A stretch of 64,000 nucleotides of DNA from Treponema pedis (GCF_017161325.1 NZ_CP045670.1:124001-188000); one strand, 5' to 3'; counted from the stretch's first letter, positions 18,329 to 28,781 are shown. Numbers and translations: made by a program. Notes: a model not told the origin generated them from the letters alone.

Positions 18329-20512
18329 ATGGGAATAAAAAATTGGGCAATACAAAAACATAAAAGTACGGGTAAATGGTTTTTAGTATTTTCGGAAAAG
18401 TTGATTTCTTCCGAAATGCCTTCTCCTGAAGAAATTTGTGAAGCTGCCGAAAAAGCTGGGCTTTCGCCGTATTCCATGATAGGAAAGGATGCGATATCGT
18501 CTTATTTGCAAAAAAATTCCGATTCGGCTGAAAAACCTATACCCCTTGCGCTTGAACTTTCTCCCGATTTTGATGCCAGGCTGATTGTCAACTCCGATAA
18601 GACGGAAGCAAAGTTGTATATAAGAAAGGCTGCAAATGCCGAACCTGCCGTAGACTTACAAATTATAAACAGGCTTCTTCAGCGCAGCAATATTATTAAT
18701 CTTGATATGCAAAAAATAAAAAGCGGCATATCGGAATTTATAAATTCTCCGTCAATGGAGTTTTTACAAATAATTGCGGAAGGAACTCCTCCGAAGCGCG
18801 GTGCCGATAAAAAACTTGTAGCCCATTTTGAGCAAATTCCGCAGCATGAAGTTGTCCGTCTTGCCGACAGGTTAAAAAATCTTGAGCTGCGTTCTGCCGA
18901 CGTTGAAAATCCTACAACCGACAAGGACTATCCCCTCTCCGAAGCGGAAACTCTTACAACCGTTCAAAAAGATGATTTACTCTATGAGCTTAAAGAATCC
19001 GATGCGGGAGAAGCCGGTTCCGATATTTACGGAAAAACTATTCCGGGCCTTCAGGGAAACGACCCTTTTTTGCTGGACCTTAGAAATATCGTACAATCCC
19101 ATTCCGAATTAAGAGCTGGAGTTACGGGACTTTTACTGATTGCAAATACTGAAAGAGGCTTAAAATTGAGAATTGTTCCGTATAGGGACGCAAAAATCAG
19201 GGCTGTAGTAAGCATAGACAAAATGGAAGCCTCTCTAATTATAGAATCGGGACTGGGTGCAGGGGAGAGGCTTTCGATTATGGGTGTAAAAAAAGCCTTA
19301 AATGATGTAGGCCTTTTGGATACTATAACCGATGAAAAAATAACTGAAATTATCGAGGCTGCAAGAAAAAAAAGTGAAGAAGCGGAATTTGTTTTTTTAC
19401 AGGGTATCCCTGCGGTAGCCGCAAATTCATATAAATTTGAATGGGCGGCGAATTTTGAAGAAGGGCAAAATACGGCGACTGTAGAAAAAGACGCTTTAAT
19501 TTTAACGGCAACTCTTTCGGTAAAAGGGGAGGCGGGAAAAGATGTGTACGGTAAACCTATAGACCCTAAAAACGCTTATCCCGTTTTACTGCCTCAATAT
19601 GACGATTCAATAAGATTTGTCGAAGAAGACGGCAAGGCTAAATTTTACGCCTCCGTTTCCGGGGAACTTACACGCTTTGATAATAAGCTCTTAATTTCCT
19701 CTTTAAAATCCATTCACAGCGACATTGATGAAAAAACGGGAGATATAATTTTTCCGGGTAATTTGATTATTACAGGCGATGTAAGGGACGGAAGAAAAAT
19801 AAAGGCTTTAGGCGATTTAACCGTTACGGGGAATGCCGAAAAATCGCTTATTTACTCTGAAACTTCGGTTAATTTAAACGGAGGAATAAACGGAAAAGGC
19901 AGCGGTACCGTTTGGGCAAAAAACACGGCAAATCTTCATTATGCGGAAAATGCGAGGATTTTTTCAGGCAGCAATATAAAAATAGGAAATTATTGCTTTA
20001 AATGTCTTGTAAAAACAAACGGGAGCCTTTCGCTTACGGGTTCTCCGGGCGTACTTTTGGGCGGCAATATCCATGCGGCAAAGGGCTGCTCCGTAAAAGA
20101 ATTGGGAGCAAAAAAAACCATACGTACAATAATTTCTTTCGGTCAGGATTATCTTATAAAAGATGAAATAGAAGTACGTGAAAAAGAAATGGCGGAAAAT
20201 ATTGCCGAGCTTAACGAAATCGATAAAAAATTAAAATCTTCTGAACCCAATTTAAATATAGAAGAACTTAGAACGCGTAAAGTAAAACTTATTAAGCGCA
20301 ACAGTGCGCTTACAATCAGAATATTCAATTTAAAAGAAAATTTTGAAACTCATATTCCGTCCAAAATAGTAGTTTCAGGGGATGTTTATCCCGGAGTTGT
20401 TCTTGAAAGTCACGGAAGATATTTTGAAGTTATGGAAACTCATCATCATGTATTTTTTACGTTTGACGAAAAGACGGGACAAATTGTTTGTTCACCCCTG
20501 CATGACGAGTAA
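18329..20512 (+). CDS. fapA: FapA (DUF342) family protein
   Basis: 727 residues. The central part has the FapA/DUF342 pattern of paired segments (AGSDIYGKTIPG and AGKDVYGKPIDP) followed by a beta-helical stretch with polymerisation-type repeats (GDVRDGRKIKALGDLTVTG, INGKGSGTVWAKNTANLHY), then a coiled coil (MAENIAELNEIDKKL) and a short beta tail. The N-terminal 90 residues are less conserved. Known members bind the flagellar-assembly regulator ParA/FlhG class or membranes. Being directly downstream of a MinD-like ATPase, it probably works with it. Confidence 0.82.
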   Translation: MGIKNWAIQKHKSTGKWFLVFSEKLISSEMPSPEEICEAAEKAGLSPYSMIGKDAISSYLQKNSDSAEKPIPLALELSPDFDARLIVNSDKTEAKLYIRKAANAEPAVDLQIINRLLQRSNIINLDMQKIKSGISEFINSPSMEFLQIIAEGTPPKRGADKKLVAHFEQIPQHEVVRLADRLKNLELRSADVENPTTDKDYPLSEAETLTTVQKDDLLYELKESDAGEAGSDIYGKTIPGLQGNDPFLLDLRNIVQSHSELRAGVTGLLLIANTERGLKLRIVPYRDAKIRAVVSIDKMEASLIIESGLGAGERLSIMGVKKALNDVGLLDTITDEKITEIIEAARKKSEEAEFVFLQGIPAVAANSYKFEWAANFEEGQNTATVEKDALILTATLSVKGEAGKDVYGKPIDPKNAYPVLLPQYDDSIRFVEEDGKAKFYASVSGELTRFDNKLLISSLKSIHSDIDEKTGDIIFPGNLIITGDVRDGRKIKALGDLTVTGNAEKSLIYSETSVNLNGGINGKGSGTVWAKNTANLHYAENARIFSGSNIKIGNYCFKCLVKTNGSLSLTGSPGVLLGGNIHAAKGCSVKELGAKKTIRTIISFGQDYLIKDEIEVREKEMAENIAELNEIDKKLKSSEPNLNIEELRTRKVKLIKRNSALTIRIFNLKENFETHIPSKIVVSGDVYPGVVLESHGRYFEVMETHHHVFFTFDEKTGQIVCSPLHDE

Positions 20513-20536
20513 ATAAAGTTTTTATGGGAGAAAAAA

Positions 20537-21535
20537 ATGATTTTAGCAATTAAATATCCTCAGTGGCTTAAACCGGAAATTATACCCGGTTTTCCTTTGT
20601 TACGCTGGTACGGACTTATGTATCTTTTTGCATTTATGACGGCATACTTTTTATATCGTTATCAAGTGAAAAAAGGGGAATTTGAAAAATATTCAGGAAG
20701 CGTAAAAACAATGAGCCAAGAAGATGTGATAGATGTTTTCTTTTGGGGCATTGCGGGGCTCCTTTTGGGGGCAAGAATTTTCGGGACTCTTGTTTATAAT
20801 TATGAAGAATACCTTCCGAGGCCGTGGCTTATTTTTTGGCCTTTTATGGAAGATGCTTCCGGTAAGTGGGTATTTACGGGCTTTCAGGGAATATCGTACC
20901 ACGGCGGCTTTATAGGGGGCTTTTTAGGTGTTCTTTTATGGGCAAAAAAGAATAAATTCAATTTTGCCGCCGTTGCCGATTTAATGGCGGTATCAATACC
21001 CTTAGGCTATACCTTCGGCCGTTTCGGAAATTTTGCAAACGGAGAGCTTTACGGAAGAATTACTACAAGCGGGATAGGAATGATTTTTCCGCAGGTTCCC
21101 GAAAGCGATAAGTTTTTTTTAGGAGAAGAATGGGTTAGGGCCTTCGCCGAAAAAGCGGGGATTGCCGTTCAGGAAGGAGCTTCGATTATAAATTTACCGC
21201 GGCACCCGAGCCAGCTTTATGAAGCTTTTTTCGAAGGGATTGTTTTATGGGCTATTTTATGGTTTTTACGTAAAAAAAAGCCGTTTAACGGTTTTTTAGT
21301 TTGTGTTTATACGCTGGGCTACGGACTTTTTCGCTTTTTTATAGAATATTTTCGTCAACCGGATGCAAATATGGGTTATAAAATTTCCGCTTCGGGTTCT
21401 ACAAATATTTATATTTATGAATCATGGAAAAACATTTCCACCGGTCAAATTTTTTGTTTTATAATGATTGCAGGCTCTATTATTGCAATGGCCGTTCTTG
21501 CGGTTTTAAATAAAAAGAGTAAAAATAATGGCTGA
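20537..21535 (+). CDS. lgt: Prolipoprotein diacylglyceryl transferase
   Basis: Transfers diacylglycerol from phosphatidylglycerol to the lipobox cysteine. It is an inner-membrane enzyme of 332 residues with about seven helices. Family landmarks: LRWYGLMYLFAF, the YHGGFIGGFLGVLL histidine loop, the Lgt signature GRFGNFANGELYGR, and HPSQLYEAFFEG. The C-terminal RFFIEYFRQPD motif is also intact. The ATG follows GGGAG, and the stop overlaps the start of the nadE remnant by eight bases. It fits the several lipoproteins encoded in the window. Confidence 0.95.
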   Translation: MILAIKYPQWLKPEIIPGFPLLRWYGLMYLFAFMTAYFLYRYQVKKGEFEKYSGSVKTMSQEDVIDVFFWGIAGLLLGARIFGTLVYNYEEYLPRPWLIFWPFMEDASGKWVFTGFQGISYHGGFIGGFLGVLLWAKKNKFNFAAVADLMAVSIPLGYTFGRFGNFANGELYGRITTSGIGMIFPQVPESDKFFLGEEWVRAFAEKAGIAVQEGASIINLPRHPSQLYEAFFEGIVLWAILWFLRKKKPFNGFLVCVYTLGYGLFRFFIEYFRQPDANMGYKISASGSTNIYIYESWKNISTGQIFCFIMIAGSIIAMAVLAVLNKKSKNNG

Positions 21536-23546
21536 AAAAGTAAATTTCGATATTGAAGAATTGGGTTTTGTCAGAATTGCGGCGGCGTCTCCTTTTTGCA
21601 CTGTTGCAGACATTGCAGTAAATACCGATGCCGTTTTATCGGAGATACGAAAGGCTGAGCAAAATAGAGTAAATATTATTTTATTTCCGCAATTGGTTTT
21701 AACCTCCGCTTCTTGCGGACACCTTTTTAAGCAAAAAAGCCTTCTTCAAGAGTCCTTTATAGCCGTTAAAACTATTGCGCGTAAAACCGCAGATTTAAAA
21801 ATTATCGCCGTTGTAGGGTTTCCTATTTTGCATAAGGGAAACCTTTATTCTGCGGAAGCCGTAATACATAACGGACATATAGCTGCAATAGTTCCTATGC
21901 GGATTTCAAAAATGCTAACGCCTTTTTTTTCCGTACCGGATTTTCCCGATATGGATTATATCGGAGAAGAAAATATTCCGTTTTCATCGGGTTTTATATT
22001 TACTGCAAAACGGCTTTTTTCTTCTTTTTCTTTTACCGTAAACAGCTTGTATTATGAGGACGGCACGGAAGATACCTCCGTCCTCCCCCGAACGGATTTT
22101 ATTTTAGCCCCGCTTGCCGAACCTTCTTATGCTTTTTCTTTTAAATTATTTAAAACAAAATATAAGGCCTTATCAAAACGAAAAAACATAGGTTTAATCG
22201 TTGCAAATTGCGGGGCGGGGGAGTCTACTACGGATTATGTTTTTGCGGGTGAAACGGGTATTTTTGAAGCCGGAAACGAATTGGAATCGGCTTCGGTTTT
22301 AACTGAACCTGCGGGAAATTTTTCCGTTTATTCCGTTTCCGATATGGATTTTGAATTTATCCGCAACTTGCAAACGGGAAACTCGAAACATCAAACACGA
22401 ATAAAAACCGAACCCGGCCGCTTTATTCAATTTAATTTTGTAGAAATCAATGTAAAAGATTTAAATGCCGTAAGACGAAAAGAAAAAGTTAAGACTCTTT
22501 TGCGCAAAGTACATACAAATCCCGTTTTTGCCGGAATGCGATAAAGAGGACGAACCTGTTGTCTATAAAAATTACTGTTCTGAAATCATTGATTTTCAAG
22601 TTTTGTCATTGGCAAAGAGATTAAAGCATCTTAGCTGCACGAAATGCGTTTTAGGTATTTCAGGAGGCTCCGATTCCACTTTGGCTCTTCTTTCCGCATT
22701 AAAATGTTTTGACATATTAGGTATTCCGCATAAGAATTTATATGCCGTTAGTATGCCCTGTTTCGGTACTACGGAAAAAACAAAAAATAATGCTGTTGCC
22801 TTGGCCACTCTTTTGGATTGTACGGTTTTGGAAATCCCTATAAGAAAGGCGGTGGAACTGCATCTTGCCGATATCGGGCATAATGCGGAAAAACGGGATA
22901 TAACTTATGAAAATGCGCAGGCAAGGGAACGTACGCAAGTTTTAATGGATAAGGCGAACCAAGTCGGAGGCATTATGTTGGGTACGGGAGACTTATCCGA
23001 AGCGGCTCTAGGTTGGACGACTTATAACGGAGACCATATTTCAATGTATGAGCTTAATTCTTCAATACCTAAAACTTTAATTAAGGTCTGTATTAATTTT
23101 TTTGCGGAAAATAAAATATTTTTTAAAGACGGAAAAAATGAAGAACTTTTAAAAAATATTCTTTCGGATATAATTTCAACACCGGTAAGCCCAGAGCTCC
23201 TTCCTCCGGAAGACGGAAAAATTTCACAAAAACCGAAAATATAATAGGAGCTTATGAGCTTCACGATTTTTTTCTTTATCATACGGTTAAAAACGCTTTT
23301 TCGGTTAAAAAAGTTTTTTTCTTGCAAGTACCGCTTTCAAGGATAAATATTCGCATCAGGAAATTTTAGACACTCTTAAAATTTTTATAAACGTTTTTTT
23401 CTCAGCAATTTAAGCGTTCATGTTCGGCCGACGGGGCTGATGTTATAGGTTTTAGCCTTTCACCGCGCAGCGCATGGGTTATGCCCTCCGATTCTTCTTC
23501 CGAAATATGGCTCGGAGAGCTTGAATTTTTAAGCAAAATAGTATAA
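21528..23546 (+). pseudogene. nadE: Decayed glutamine-dependent NAD synthetase
   Basis: Two-domain NAD synthetase broken by about four frameshifts. The N-terminal glutaminase (nitrilase-fold) domain is full length, but the three catalytic residues are gone: Glu is Gln in ILFPQLVLT, Lys is Met in AIVPMRIS, and Cys is Tyr in LYYEDGTED. The synthetase domain keeps its P-loop (GISGGSDSTLALL) and GTGDLSEAALGW. Shifts lie at about 22530-22544 (+1 or -2), A5 at 23228-23232 (-1), T7 at 23314-23320 (-1) and T7 at 23394-23400 (-2 or +1). Reading across them gives [18 protein letters not shown] and LSPRSAWVMPSD to a TAA at 23544-23546. The cell needs another NadE if this is dead. Confidence 0.85.
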
Positions 23547-23549
23547 AAT
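23521..23549 (+). promoter_or_regulatory. dedA promoter, leaderless
   Basis: -35 TTGAAT (23521-23526), 17 bases, -10 TAAAAT (23544-23549), seven bases, ATG at 23557. There is no Shine-Dalgarno sequence. The promoter lies inside the last codons of the nadE remnant. Confidence 0.5.
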
Positions 23550-23556
23550 TAAAATT

Positions 23557-24192
23557 ATGCTTTTTGCAATCTTGAATTGGCTAGGTAACTATATAAGTTA
23601 TTTTCCACTTGTCGTTTTTATAGGTCTTGTTTTGGGAGGTTTTAATCTTCCAATTCCCGAAGATGTATTGGTTATAATGTCTGCGGTTATGTGTCAACAG
23701 GAAAAAGCCTCCGTTCCTTCATTTTTAATTGCTCTTTACGCAGGTGCGGTTTTAAGCGATTATATGGTATATTTTTGGGGAAGGTTAATAGCCAAGGGTT
23801 CGTTTTCGATGGGGGTATTTTCTAAAGTCATTAAAAAAGATAATACTTACCGCCTTTTAGCCGCATTGCAAAAGTATGGAATTTTTACTTATATAATTTC
23901 GCGCTTTATACCTTTCGGAGTGCGTAATGTAGTTTCAATTACAAGCGGTTTTGTAAAATATCCTTTTTATAAATTTGCCGTTTACGATTTAATAGCCGCC
24001 TTATGTAATATTTCCGTTTTGTTCGGTCTTGTGTATTTTTTCGGTGCTACCGGAAGCCGTGTTATGAAGATTGCCGGTATTGTATTGTTTATAGTTTTTT
24101 TAGGTTTTGGAATTTATCTTATAAAGTCAGGAAAATTGTTTACTCTTGCCGATAAGAGATTGGAAAAGGCCGGAGGTAAAAAAGCAGTATAA
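23557..24192 (+). CDS. DedA-family membrane protein
   Basis: 211 residues with about five hydrophobic segments. DedA/VTT features include an entrance segment (NLPIPEDVLVIMSAVM), FWGRLIAKG, and the conserved arginine motif SRFIPFGVRNVVSITSG. Relatives are membrane transporters or scramblases, several of which recycle lipid carriers such as undecaprenyl phosphate. It is probably its own transcription unit with the promoter given separately, followed 45 bases later by the DUF2339 gene. Confidence 0.85.
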   Translation: MLFAILNWLGNYISYFPLVVFIGLVLGGFNLPIPEDVLVIMSAVMCQQEKASVPSFLIALYAGAVLSDYMVYFWGRLIAKGSFSMGVFSKVIKKDNTYRLLAALQKYGIFTYIISRFIPFGVRNVVSITSGFVKYPFYKFAVYDLIAALCNISVLFGLVYFFGATGSRVMKIAGIVLFIVFLGFGIYLIKSGKLFTLADKRLEKAGGKKAV

Positions 24193-24237
24193 TTTTTGCG
24201 CGGAAAAAGTAAGATATGAATTAAGGAGGGTTAACCT

Positions 24238-26799
24238 GTGTCGGTTCTTTTACGTTTGATTTTTTCAGTATGTTTATTATTCCTATGTTTAGTATATGTG
24301 TTAATAAAACTTGCCGTAAACGGCAGGAAAATAAAAATATTGGAAAACGAGATAAAAAAGCTTAAGGTGCTGTACCGACAATTCAGCTCCGATTTAGGGA
24401 ATTCCGCATATAATGAGCCTGCCGCCTGTAATACACGGGAGGAAAATGAAAAATTAAGTGCAAATAAGCGGACCGCCTTTGAAAACGATAAATCGAAGGT
24501 AAGTTATGAGGCTAATTCTTTTTATATGGGAAAAGAAAACTCAGAACCTGAAAAACGCCGTATTGAAAAAAAATCAAAAGCCGCTTCTTTTTTTAAAAAT
24601 TTATTTTCAATAGAATCTATTATTTCCAAACTCGGAATTATCTTACTTTTAATCGGGATAGGTTATATTTTTAAACTCGGTTATAATAACGGCTATATTA
24701 CGGAAAATGTAGCTTTAATGGCGGGTTGTGCAGGAGGAGCTCTTCTTGTTTCTTTGGGGTTATATGTAAACGGAAAAAAAAGAATAATTTTAAGTCAAGT
24801 CCTTTTAGGCGGAGGCATTGCGGTTTTTTATATTACGGCTTATGCCGCCTATTTACATTACGGAATATTGGGAGATGTTTGGGCCTTTGTATTTTTAAGC
24901 ATTATTACGGCTTCGGCTTATTCGCTTTCAATGACTACCTCGTATCCCGCGATTGCAATTATAGCCCTTTCAGGAAGTTTAATTATACCCTTTGCAGTGG
25001 GATTAAACTTTTTAGGTTTAACCGGTTTCGGGTTTTATGTTTTTGCCGTTTCGGTTTTTTCTTCAATAATATATTTTTTTAAACGCTGGAGAATTTTACA
25101 GTTTTCATCGGTTGTTTCACTGTTTATAGCCTTATCAATACTTGTTATAAAATTTAATTTTAATATTGCGGAAGCAAGAATGTTTTTAACTCTTATTTGC
25201 GTTTTGTGGACAATAAATATTTTACCTGATTTTATTTTTCACTTATGCGGAAGCGAAAAACATTCGGATAAAATATATTCGGTTTTTGCAGCTGTTATAA
25301 ATTATGTATTTACAATATTTTTCGTATTTAACCTTTCAAACTATAATCCCGTTCCGAACGGTATTGCATATTTTACGGCCGCCTCGGTTTATACGGCAAC
25401 GGCATATATTTCAATAAATAAAAACCGCCTATCTAATTTAAGCTATACATATATTGCCCTTGCCTTAACTTCGGTTTATTGCGGCATATTGGATTGTTTG
25501 AGTTTCAGTATTCAGCCTGCCGCCGTTTTAGCGGTAAGTCTTTTTTTATATTGGCTTTGGAGAAAAAATCCGGAAAACAAATTGATGCTTCCGGTTCATA
25601 TTATGTTTGCGGCAGGTTATACGGCGGCATTGATAAATTTACTGTGGAATTTTTATTCCGTTTCTTTTTCAAGATTGTTTTTTCAGTCGCTTTTATACTT
25701 TGTTCCTATGTTTTTAAGCGTGCCGTTTCAAAAAGAAAAATCTAAAAAACTTTTTCAAACTTTTGTTTTGCAAGTTTATATTTTTATTATAAGTTTACTT
25801 CACATTTATAATTCAGTAAAACCGAATAACTTTTTTATTTTCGGTTATGATATTTCAAAATATATGATATTGATATTTGCCGCTGTTACGGTTTTATTAT
25901 TCGGCTTATATAATTTGCTTCATTATAAAACAAAAAATATATTTTATGAACAAAGTTTATATGCCTGTCCCATATCGGTAATATTTTTTTTATTGCTTGA
26001 TATAAACAGATTAAACTTTTATTTTCAATATAATAATTTAACTCTTTCCGTTATACTTCAATTTATGATTGCTTTAGGAGTTATTTTGATTTCTTTATTT
26101 AAAGATAAAACATCTTTAAATAAATTTATGTATTTATTTTCATTTTATTTTATTGTATTAAAGTTTTTTTTATTCGATGTATTTAAGATAACTGGAGATG
26201 TGCGATACGGTATTTTACTTTCCGTACTGTTTATTTTGATAATCGATAAATTTTATAAGTTTAAAACAAATGAGGTATTGAAAACATTAAAGATAAGTAA
26301 AATTGCAGCTTTATTTTTGATTTCCGTATACTATGTATTTTTTTATTTTATCGGCATAAAAGAAGAGGAAGGAATAAATCTTTTTTCCGTATTACTTAAT
26401 ATTTGTAATTCCCTAATTTTTTTAAAGATAATTTTGGAATTTAAGATAAATAAAATCTTTTATTTTACTTCCGGAACTGTTATTTTTGTTTTTTTTAGTG
26501 TTATCGATATTTATCTTCCGTTACGAAACGGCGGCGTTCTTACCTTGCTTTGGGCTTTTTATTCCATATCGGTTTTTGTGTTTTATTTAGTAAGAGCCGA
26601 TAAAAATATGGTGTACACCGCTCTTGTGCTTATAGTCATTGTAGCTGCAAAACTTATTTTTATCGATTTTTACACGATAAGCATATTTTTTAAAGTAATA
26701 TCGTCTTTGATTTTCGGCTCCGCTCTTTTAGGGGTGAGCTATTTAATTCCGCCTTTAATTAAAAAGATTACAAAGCAGGAAAATGAAAAAGAAGATTAA
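24238..26799 (+). CDS. DUF2339-family large membrane protein
   Basis: 853 residues, starting at GTG, chosen because AGGAGGG lies seven bases upstream. An N-terminal helix (residues 1-24) is followed by a coiled-coil-like charged segment (about 30-120) and then over twenty hydrophobic segments to the end, as in DUF2339 proteins. The conserved loop GIGYIFKLGYNNGYI marks the start of the membrane domain. Function is unknown in all members I know of. The composition is Phe/Ile/Lys-rich and matches the AT-rich genome. Confidence 0.75.
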   Translation: MSVLLRLIFSVCLLFLCLVYVLIKLAVNGRKIKILENEIKKLKVLYRQFSSDLGNSAYNEPAACNTREENEKLSANKRTAFENDKSKVSYEANSFYMGKENSEPEKRRIEKKSKAASFFKNLFSIESIISKLGIILLLIGIGYIFKLGYNNGYITENVALMAGCAGGALLVSLGLYVNGKKRIILSQVLLGGGIAVFYITAYAAYLHYGILGDVWAFVFLSIITASAYSLSMTTSYPAIAIIALSGSLIIPFAVGLNFLGLTGFGFYVFAVSVFSSIIYFFKRWRILQFSSVVSLFIALSILVIKFNFNIAEARMFLTLICVLWTINILPDFIFHLCGSEKHSDKIYSVFAAVINYVFTIFFVFNLSNYNPVPNGIAYFTAASVYTATAYISINKNRLSNLSYTYIALALTSVYCGILDCLSFSIQPAAVLAVSLFLYWLWRKNPENKLMLPVHIMFAAGYTAALINLLWNFYSVSFSRLFFQSLLYFVPMFLSVPFQKEKSKKLFQTFVLQVYIFIISLLHIYNSVKPNNFFIFGYDISKYMILIFAAVTVLLFGLYNLLHYKTKNIFYEQSLYACPISVIFFLLLDINRLNFYFQYNNLTLSVILQFMIALGVILISLFKDKTSLNKFMYLFSFYFIVLKFFLFDVFKITGDVRYGILLSVLFILIIDKFYKFKTNEVLKTLKISKIAALFLISVYYVFFYFIGIKEEEGINLFSVLLNICNSLIFLKIILEFKINKIFYFTSGTVIFVFFSVIDIYLPLRNGGVLTLLWAFYSISVFVFYLVRADKNMVYTALVLIVIVAAKLIFIDFYTISIFFKVISSLIFGSALLGVSYLIPPLIKKITKQENEKED

Positions 26800-26851
26800 G
26801 CATAAGGAGCCTTTTTAAGTTTAACTGAAGTTTTTAAAGATACCGATAAAC

Positions 26852-27643
26852 TTAAAGCCGAAAATTATAGGCTCTTTTAAAATTTTCATAAATATTCATT
26901 TTAAATTCTTTAATTTCCGCTTCGGGAGGGGAAGCGGTTTTTAAACGTATTGTTGCGGCTTTTTTAACTACTTCTTTTATATCGGAGGGAAGAGAATAAG
27001 GTTCTCCCTTTAATGTCATATACGGGGAATCGGTTTCCGTAAGAAGTCTTTTTTGTTCGATATTGAGGCAGGCTTCCATTTGGGCTTTTTGTCCGCGTAA
27101 TAATCCCTTTCCTATGCAAAAGTAAGCATTGACACCTTTTTTTAAAAAAGAAGCGGCTTCTATTTTTGAGCCTGCCCACCCGTGAAAAATCACCGATGAT
27201 ACCTTTTTTAAACCGGAGCATTCCTCGAAAAGAAGGTGCATGGCTTTACGGCAGTGAATAACCATAGGTAAGCCCGTTTTTTGTGCAAGTTTTAACTGTA
27301 CCTTCCAAACTTTTATTTGAGATTGTACATTCGCCTTATATTTTTCTTCAAAAAAATCAAAACCGCATTCTCCTATGGCCGAAATACCTTTTTGTAAAAT
27401 GAGCTCTTCCAAAAAAGGGATTTCTTCCGTAACCGGGTTTTGCGGGTGAATTCCGAAGGAAAGAATAAAATCGGAATTATTTTCACTGCAAATTTTTTTT
27501 TGAAGTTTAAACCGGCTTGCCGTATCGGCGGAAGCGCAAAATACGGAATCTTTACAAAAAACCGATTTTTCCGCATCCTTAATACCGCCGTTTATGAGCT
27601 GTTCAACCGTATCCAATATATGAATGTGAGCGTCCGTGTACAT
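26852..27643 (-). CDS. tatD: TatD-family metal-dependent hydrolase
   Basis: 263 residues, TIM-barrel of the amidohydrolase superfamily. It has the metal-binding start DAHIHI, the GECGFDFFE strand, VIHCRKA, FHGWAGS and the end motif LLTETDSPYM. Relatives are 3'-5' exonucleases or D-amino-acyl hydrolases of DNA and RNA quality control. It converges with the DUF2339 gene. A promoter ends six bases before the ATG without a Shine-Dalgarno sequence. Confidence 0.9.
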   Translation of the reverse strand: MYTDAHIHILDTVEQLINGGIKDAEKSVFCKDSVFCASADTASRFKLQKKICSENNSDFILSFGIHPQNPVTEEIPFLEELILQKGISAIGECGFDFFEEKYKANVQSQIKVWKVQLKLAQKTGLPMVIHCRKAMHLLFEECSGLKKVSSVIFHGWAGSKIEAASFLKKGVNAYFCIGKGLLRGQKAQMEACLNIEQKRLLTETDSPYMTLKGEPYSLPSDIKEVVKKAATIRLKTASPPEAEIKEFKMNIYENFKRAYNFRL

Positions 27644-27649
27644 AACATT

Positions 27650-27678
27650 ATTATATACTAAAGCTATTTTTTTGTATA
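27650..27678 (-). promoter_or_regulatory. tatD promoter, leaderless
   Basis: Minus strand: -10 TATAAT (27650-27655) six bases before the ATG. The -35 TATACA (27673-27678) is weaker, at 17 bases. No ribosome site. Confidence 0.45.
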
Positions 27679-27746
27679 CCGAAAATGTATATAAGGAACC
27701 GCAAAAAAAAAGCGGATTTCTTTTAATACAATTTGCGGAGGCTACT

Positions 27747-27959
27747 ATGAAATTATATGCAATAAAAAGCGCTCAAGGAGATTTTTCTTACTGTACAATT
27801 TTGCAGGAAAGCGAATCGGGATACATGATTAGAATTTGTATGGATAAAGCCGGGTATCAAAAGATAAGCGAAAACTTTATCGATAAGGAACTTTTTAACT
27901 TGTGTGTTAGAACGGGCTACATTAAAGAGCTTGCCGAAGAAGCCTCCGTTGTAGCATAG
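27747..27959 (+). CDS. Small conserved-looking protein, 70 residues
   Basis: Start at the ATG at 27747 with GGAGG five bases upstream. The mixed alpha/beta composition (MKLYAIKSAQGDFSYCT, GYMIRICMDKAG, TGYIKELAEEA) has no membrane segment and no recognised domain. It stands alone between divergent tatD and convergent trmB, ending just before a strong terminator. The good ribosome site and codon use support a real gene. Confidence 0.7.
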   Translation: MKLYAIKSAQGDFSYCTILQESESGYMIRICMDKAGYQKISENFIDKELFNLCVRTGYIKELAEEASVVA

Positions 27960-27968
27960 AAGTTTGAT

Positions 27969-28014
27969 AAGGTTAAAATAAGCGGTTTAAATATCCGCCG
28001 CTTATTTTAACCTT
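27969..28014. terminator. Bidirectional terminator
   Basis: Perfect 17-bp inverted repeat (27969-27985 with 27998-28014; arms begin AAGGTTAAAATAAGCGG), a 12-base loop and a T-rich tail, between the small-protein gene and the convergent trmB. Confidence 0.9.
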
Positions 28015-28071
28015 AATTTTTTATTCTTTCCGTATATTTCCCGTATACTTCGGGAAACCGTCCGTTTCCGT

Positions 28072-28779
28072 TTATTCCTTTTTAAATAAGAGCTCTCTTA
28101 TGATATGCCCCTTTTTTAAACCTTTTTGTTCAAATTTTGTTGTAGGCCGTATTTTTTGCGGTTCCGCAAAGTATTCATATTCCGATTTTAAATTCGGTGT
28201 ATCCGAAAGCCGGCTGAATGCGTCATGTGCATAGTCTTCCCAATCGGTTACCATATAAATATAGCCGTTTTTCTTTAATTTTGAAGCAAGTAAATCCGTT
28301 CTGGGTCTTCTTATTAGGCGCCGTTTGTGATTGCGTTTTTTTTGCCAAGGGTCGGGAAAAAAGATATGAAACCCGGCTAAACTTTTATCGGGTATCATTT
28401 TTTCCAAAACTTCAATTGCATCGTGTTCTATAATGCGTAAATTTAAAAGTTTTTTGTTTTCTATTTCGCCCAATAATTTTCCGACTCCGGCTTTAAAGAC
28501 TTCTATTCCGAGATAATTTTTATCCGGGTTTTCTTCCGCAATTTGTGAAGTTGCGCTTCCCATTCCGAAGCCTATTTCTATAATTACCGGATTGTCATTT
28601 TTAAATATGGAATTAAATTCTAAAAGTTTTTCATCGTAAGGCAAACACCATTTATCGTAAAATGCCGCATAATTTCGTTTTTGCGATTCTGTCATTCTGC
28701 CTGACCGCATTACAAAGGTTTTAATTGAACGGAATGTAAAGTCGCCTTCCGTCCGTTTATCGTTATTTAAATTGTTCAT
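28072..28779 (-). CDS. trmB: tRNA (guanine-N7)-methyltransferase
   Basis: Methylates G46 of tRNA. 235 residues with SAM motif [12 protein letters not shown], then [11 protein letters not shown], the TrmB signature [19 protein letters not shown] and C-terminal [11 protein letters not shown]. The ATG at 28779 is chosen over the upstream TTG that overlaps the previous stop. It is cotranscribed with the lipoprotein gene just upstream. Confidence 0.95.
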   Translation of the reverse strand: MNNLNNDKRTEGDFTFRSIKTFVMRSGRMTESQKRNYAAFYDKWCLPYDEKLLEFNSIFKNDNPVIIEIGFGMGSATSQIAEENPDKNYLGIEVFKAGVGKLLGEIENKKLLNLRIIEHDAIEVLEKMIPDKSLAGFHIFFPDPWQKKRNHKRRLIRRPRTDLLASKLKKNGYIYMVTDWEDYAHDAFSRLSDTPNLKSEYEYFAEPQKIRPTTKFEQKGLKKGHIIRELLFKKE

Positions 28780-28781
28780 AA

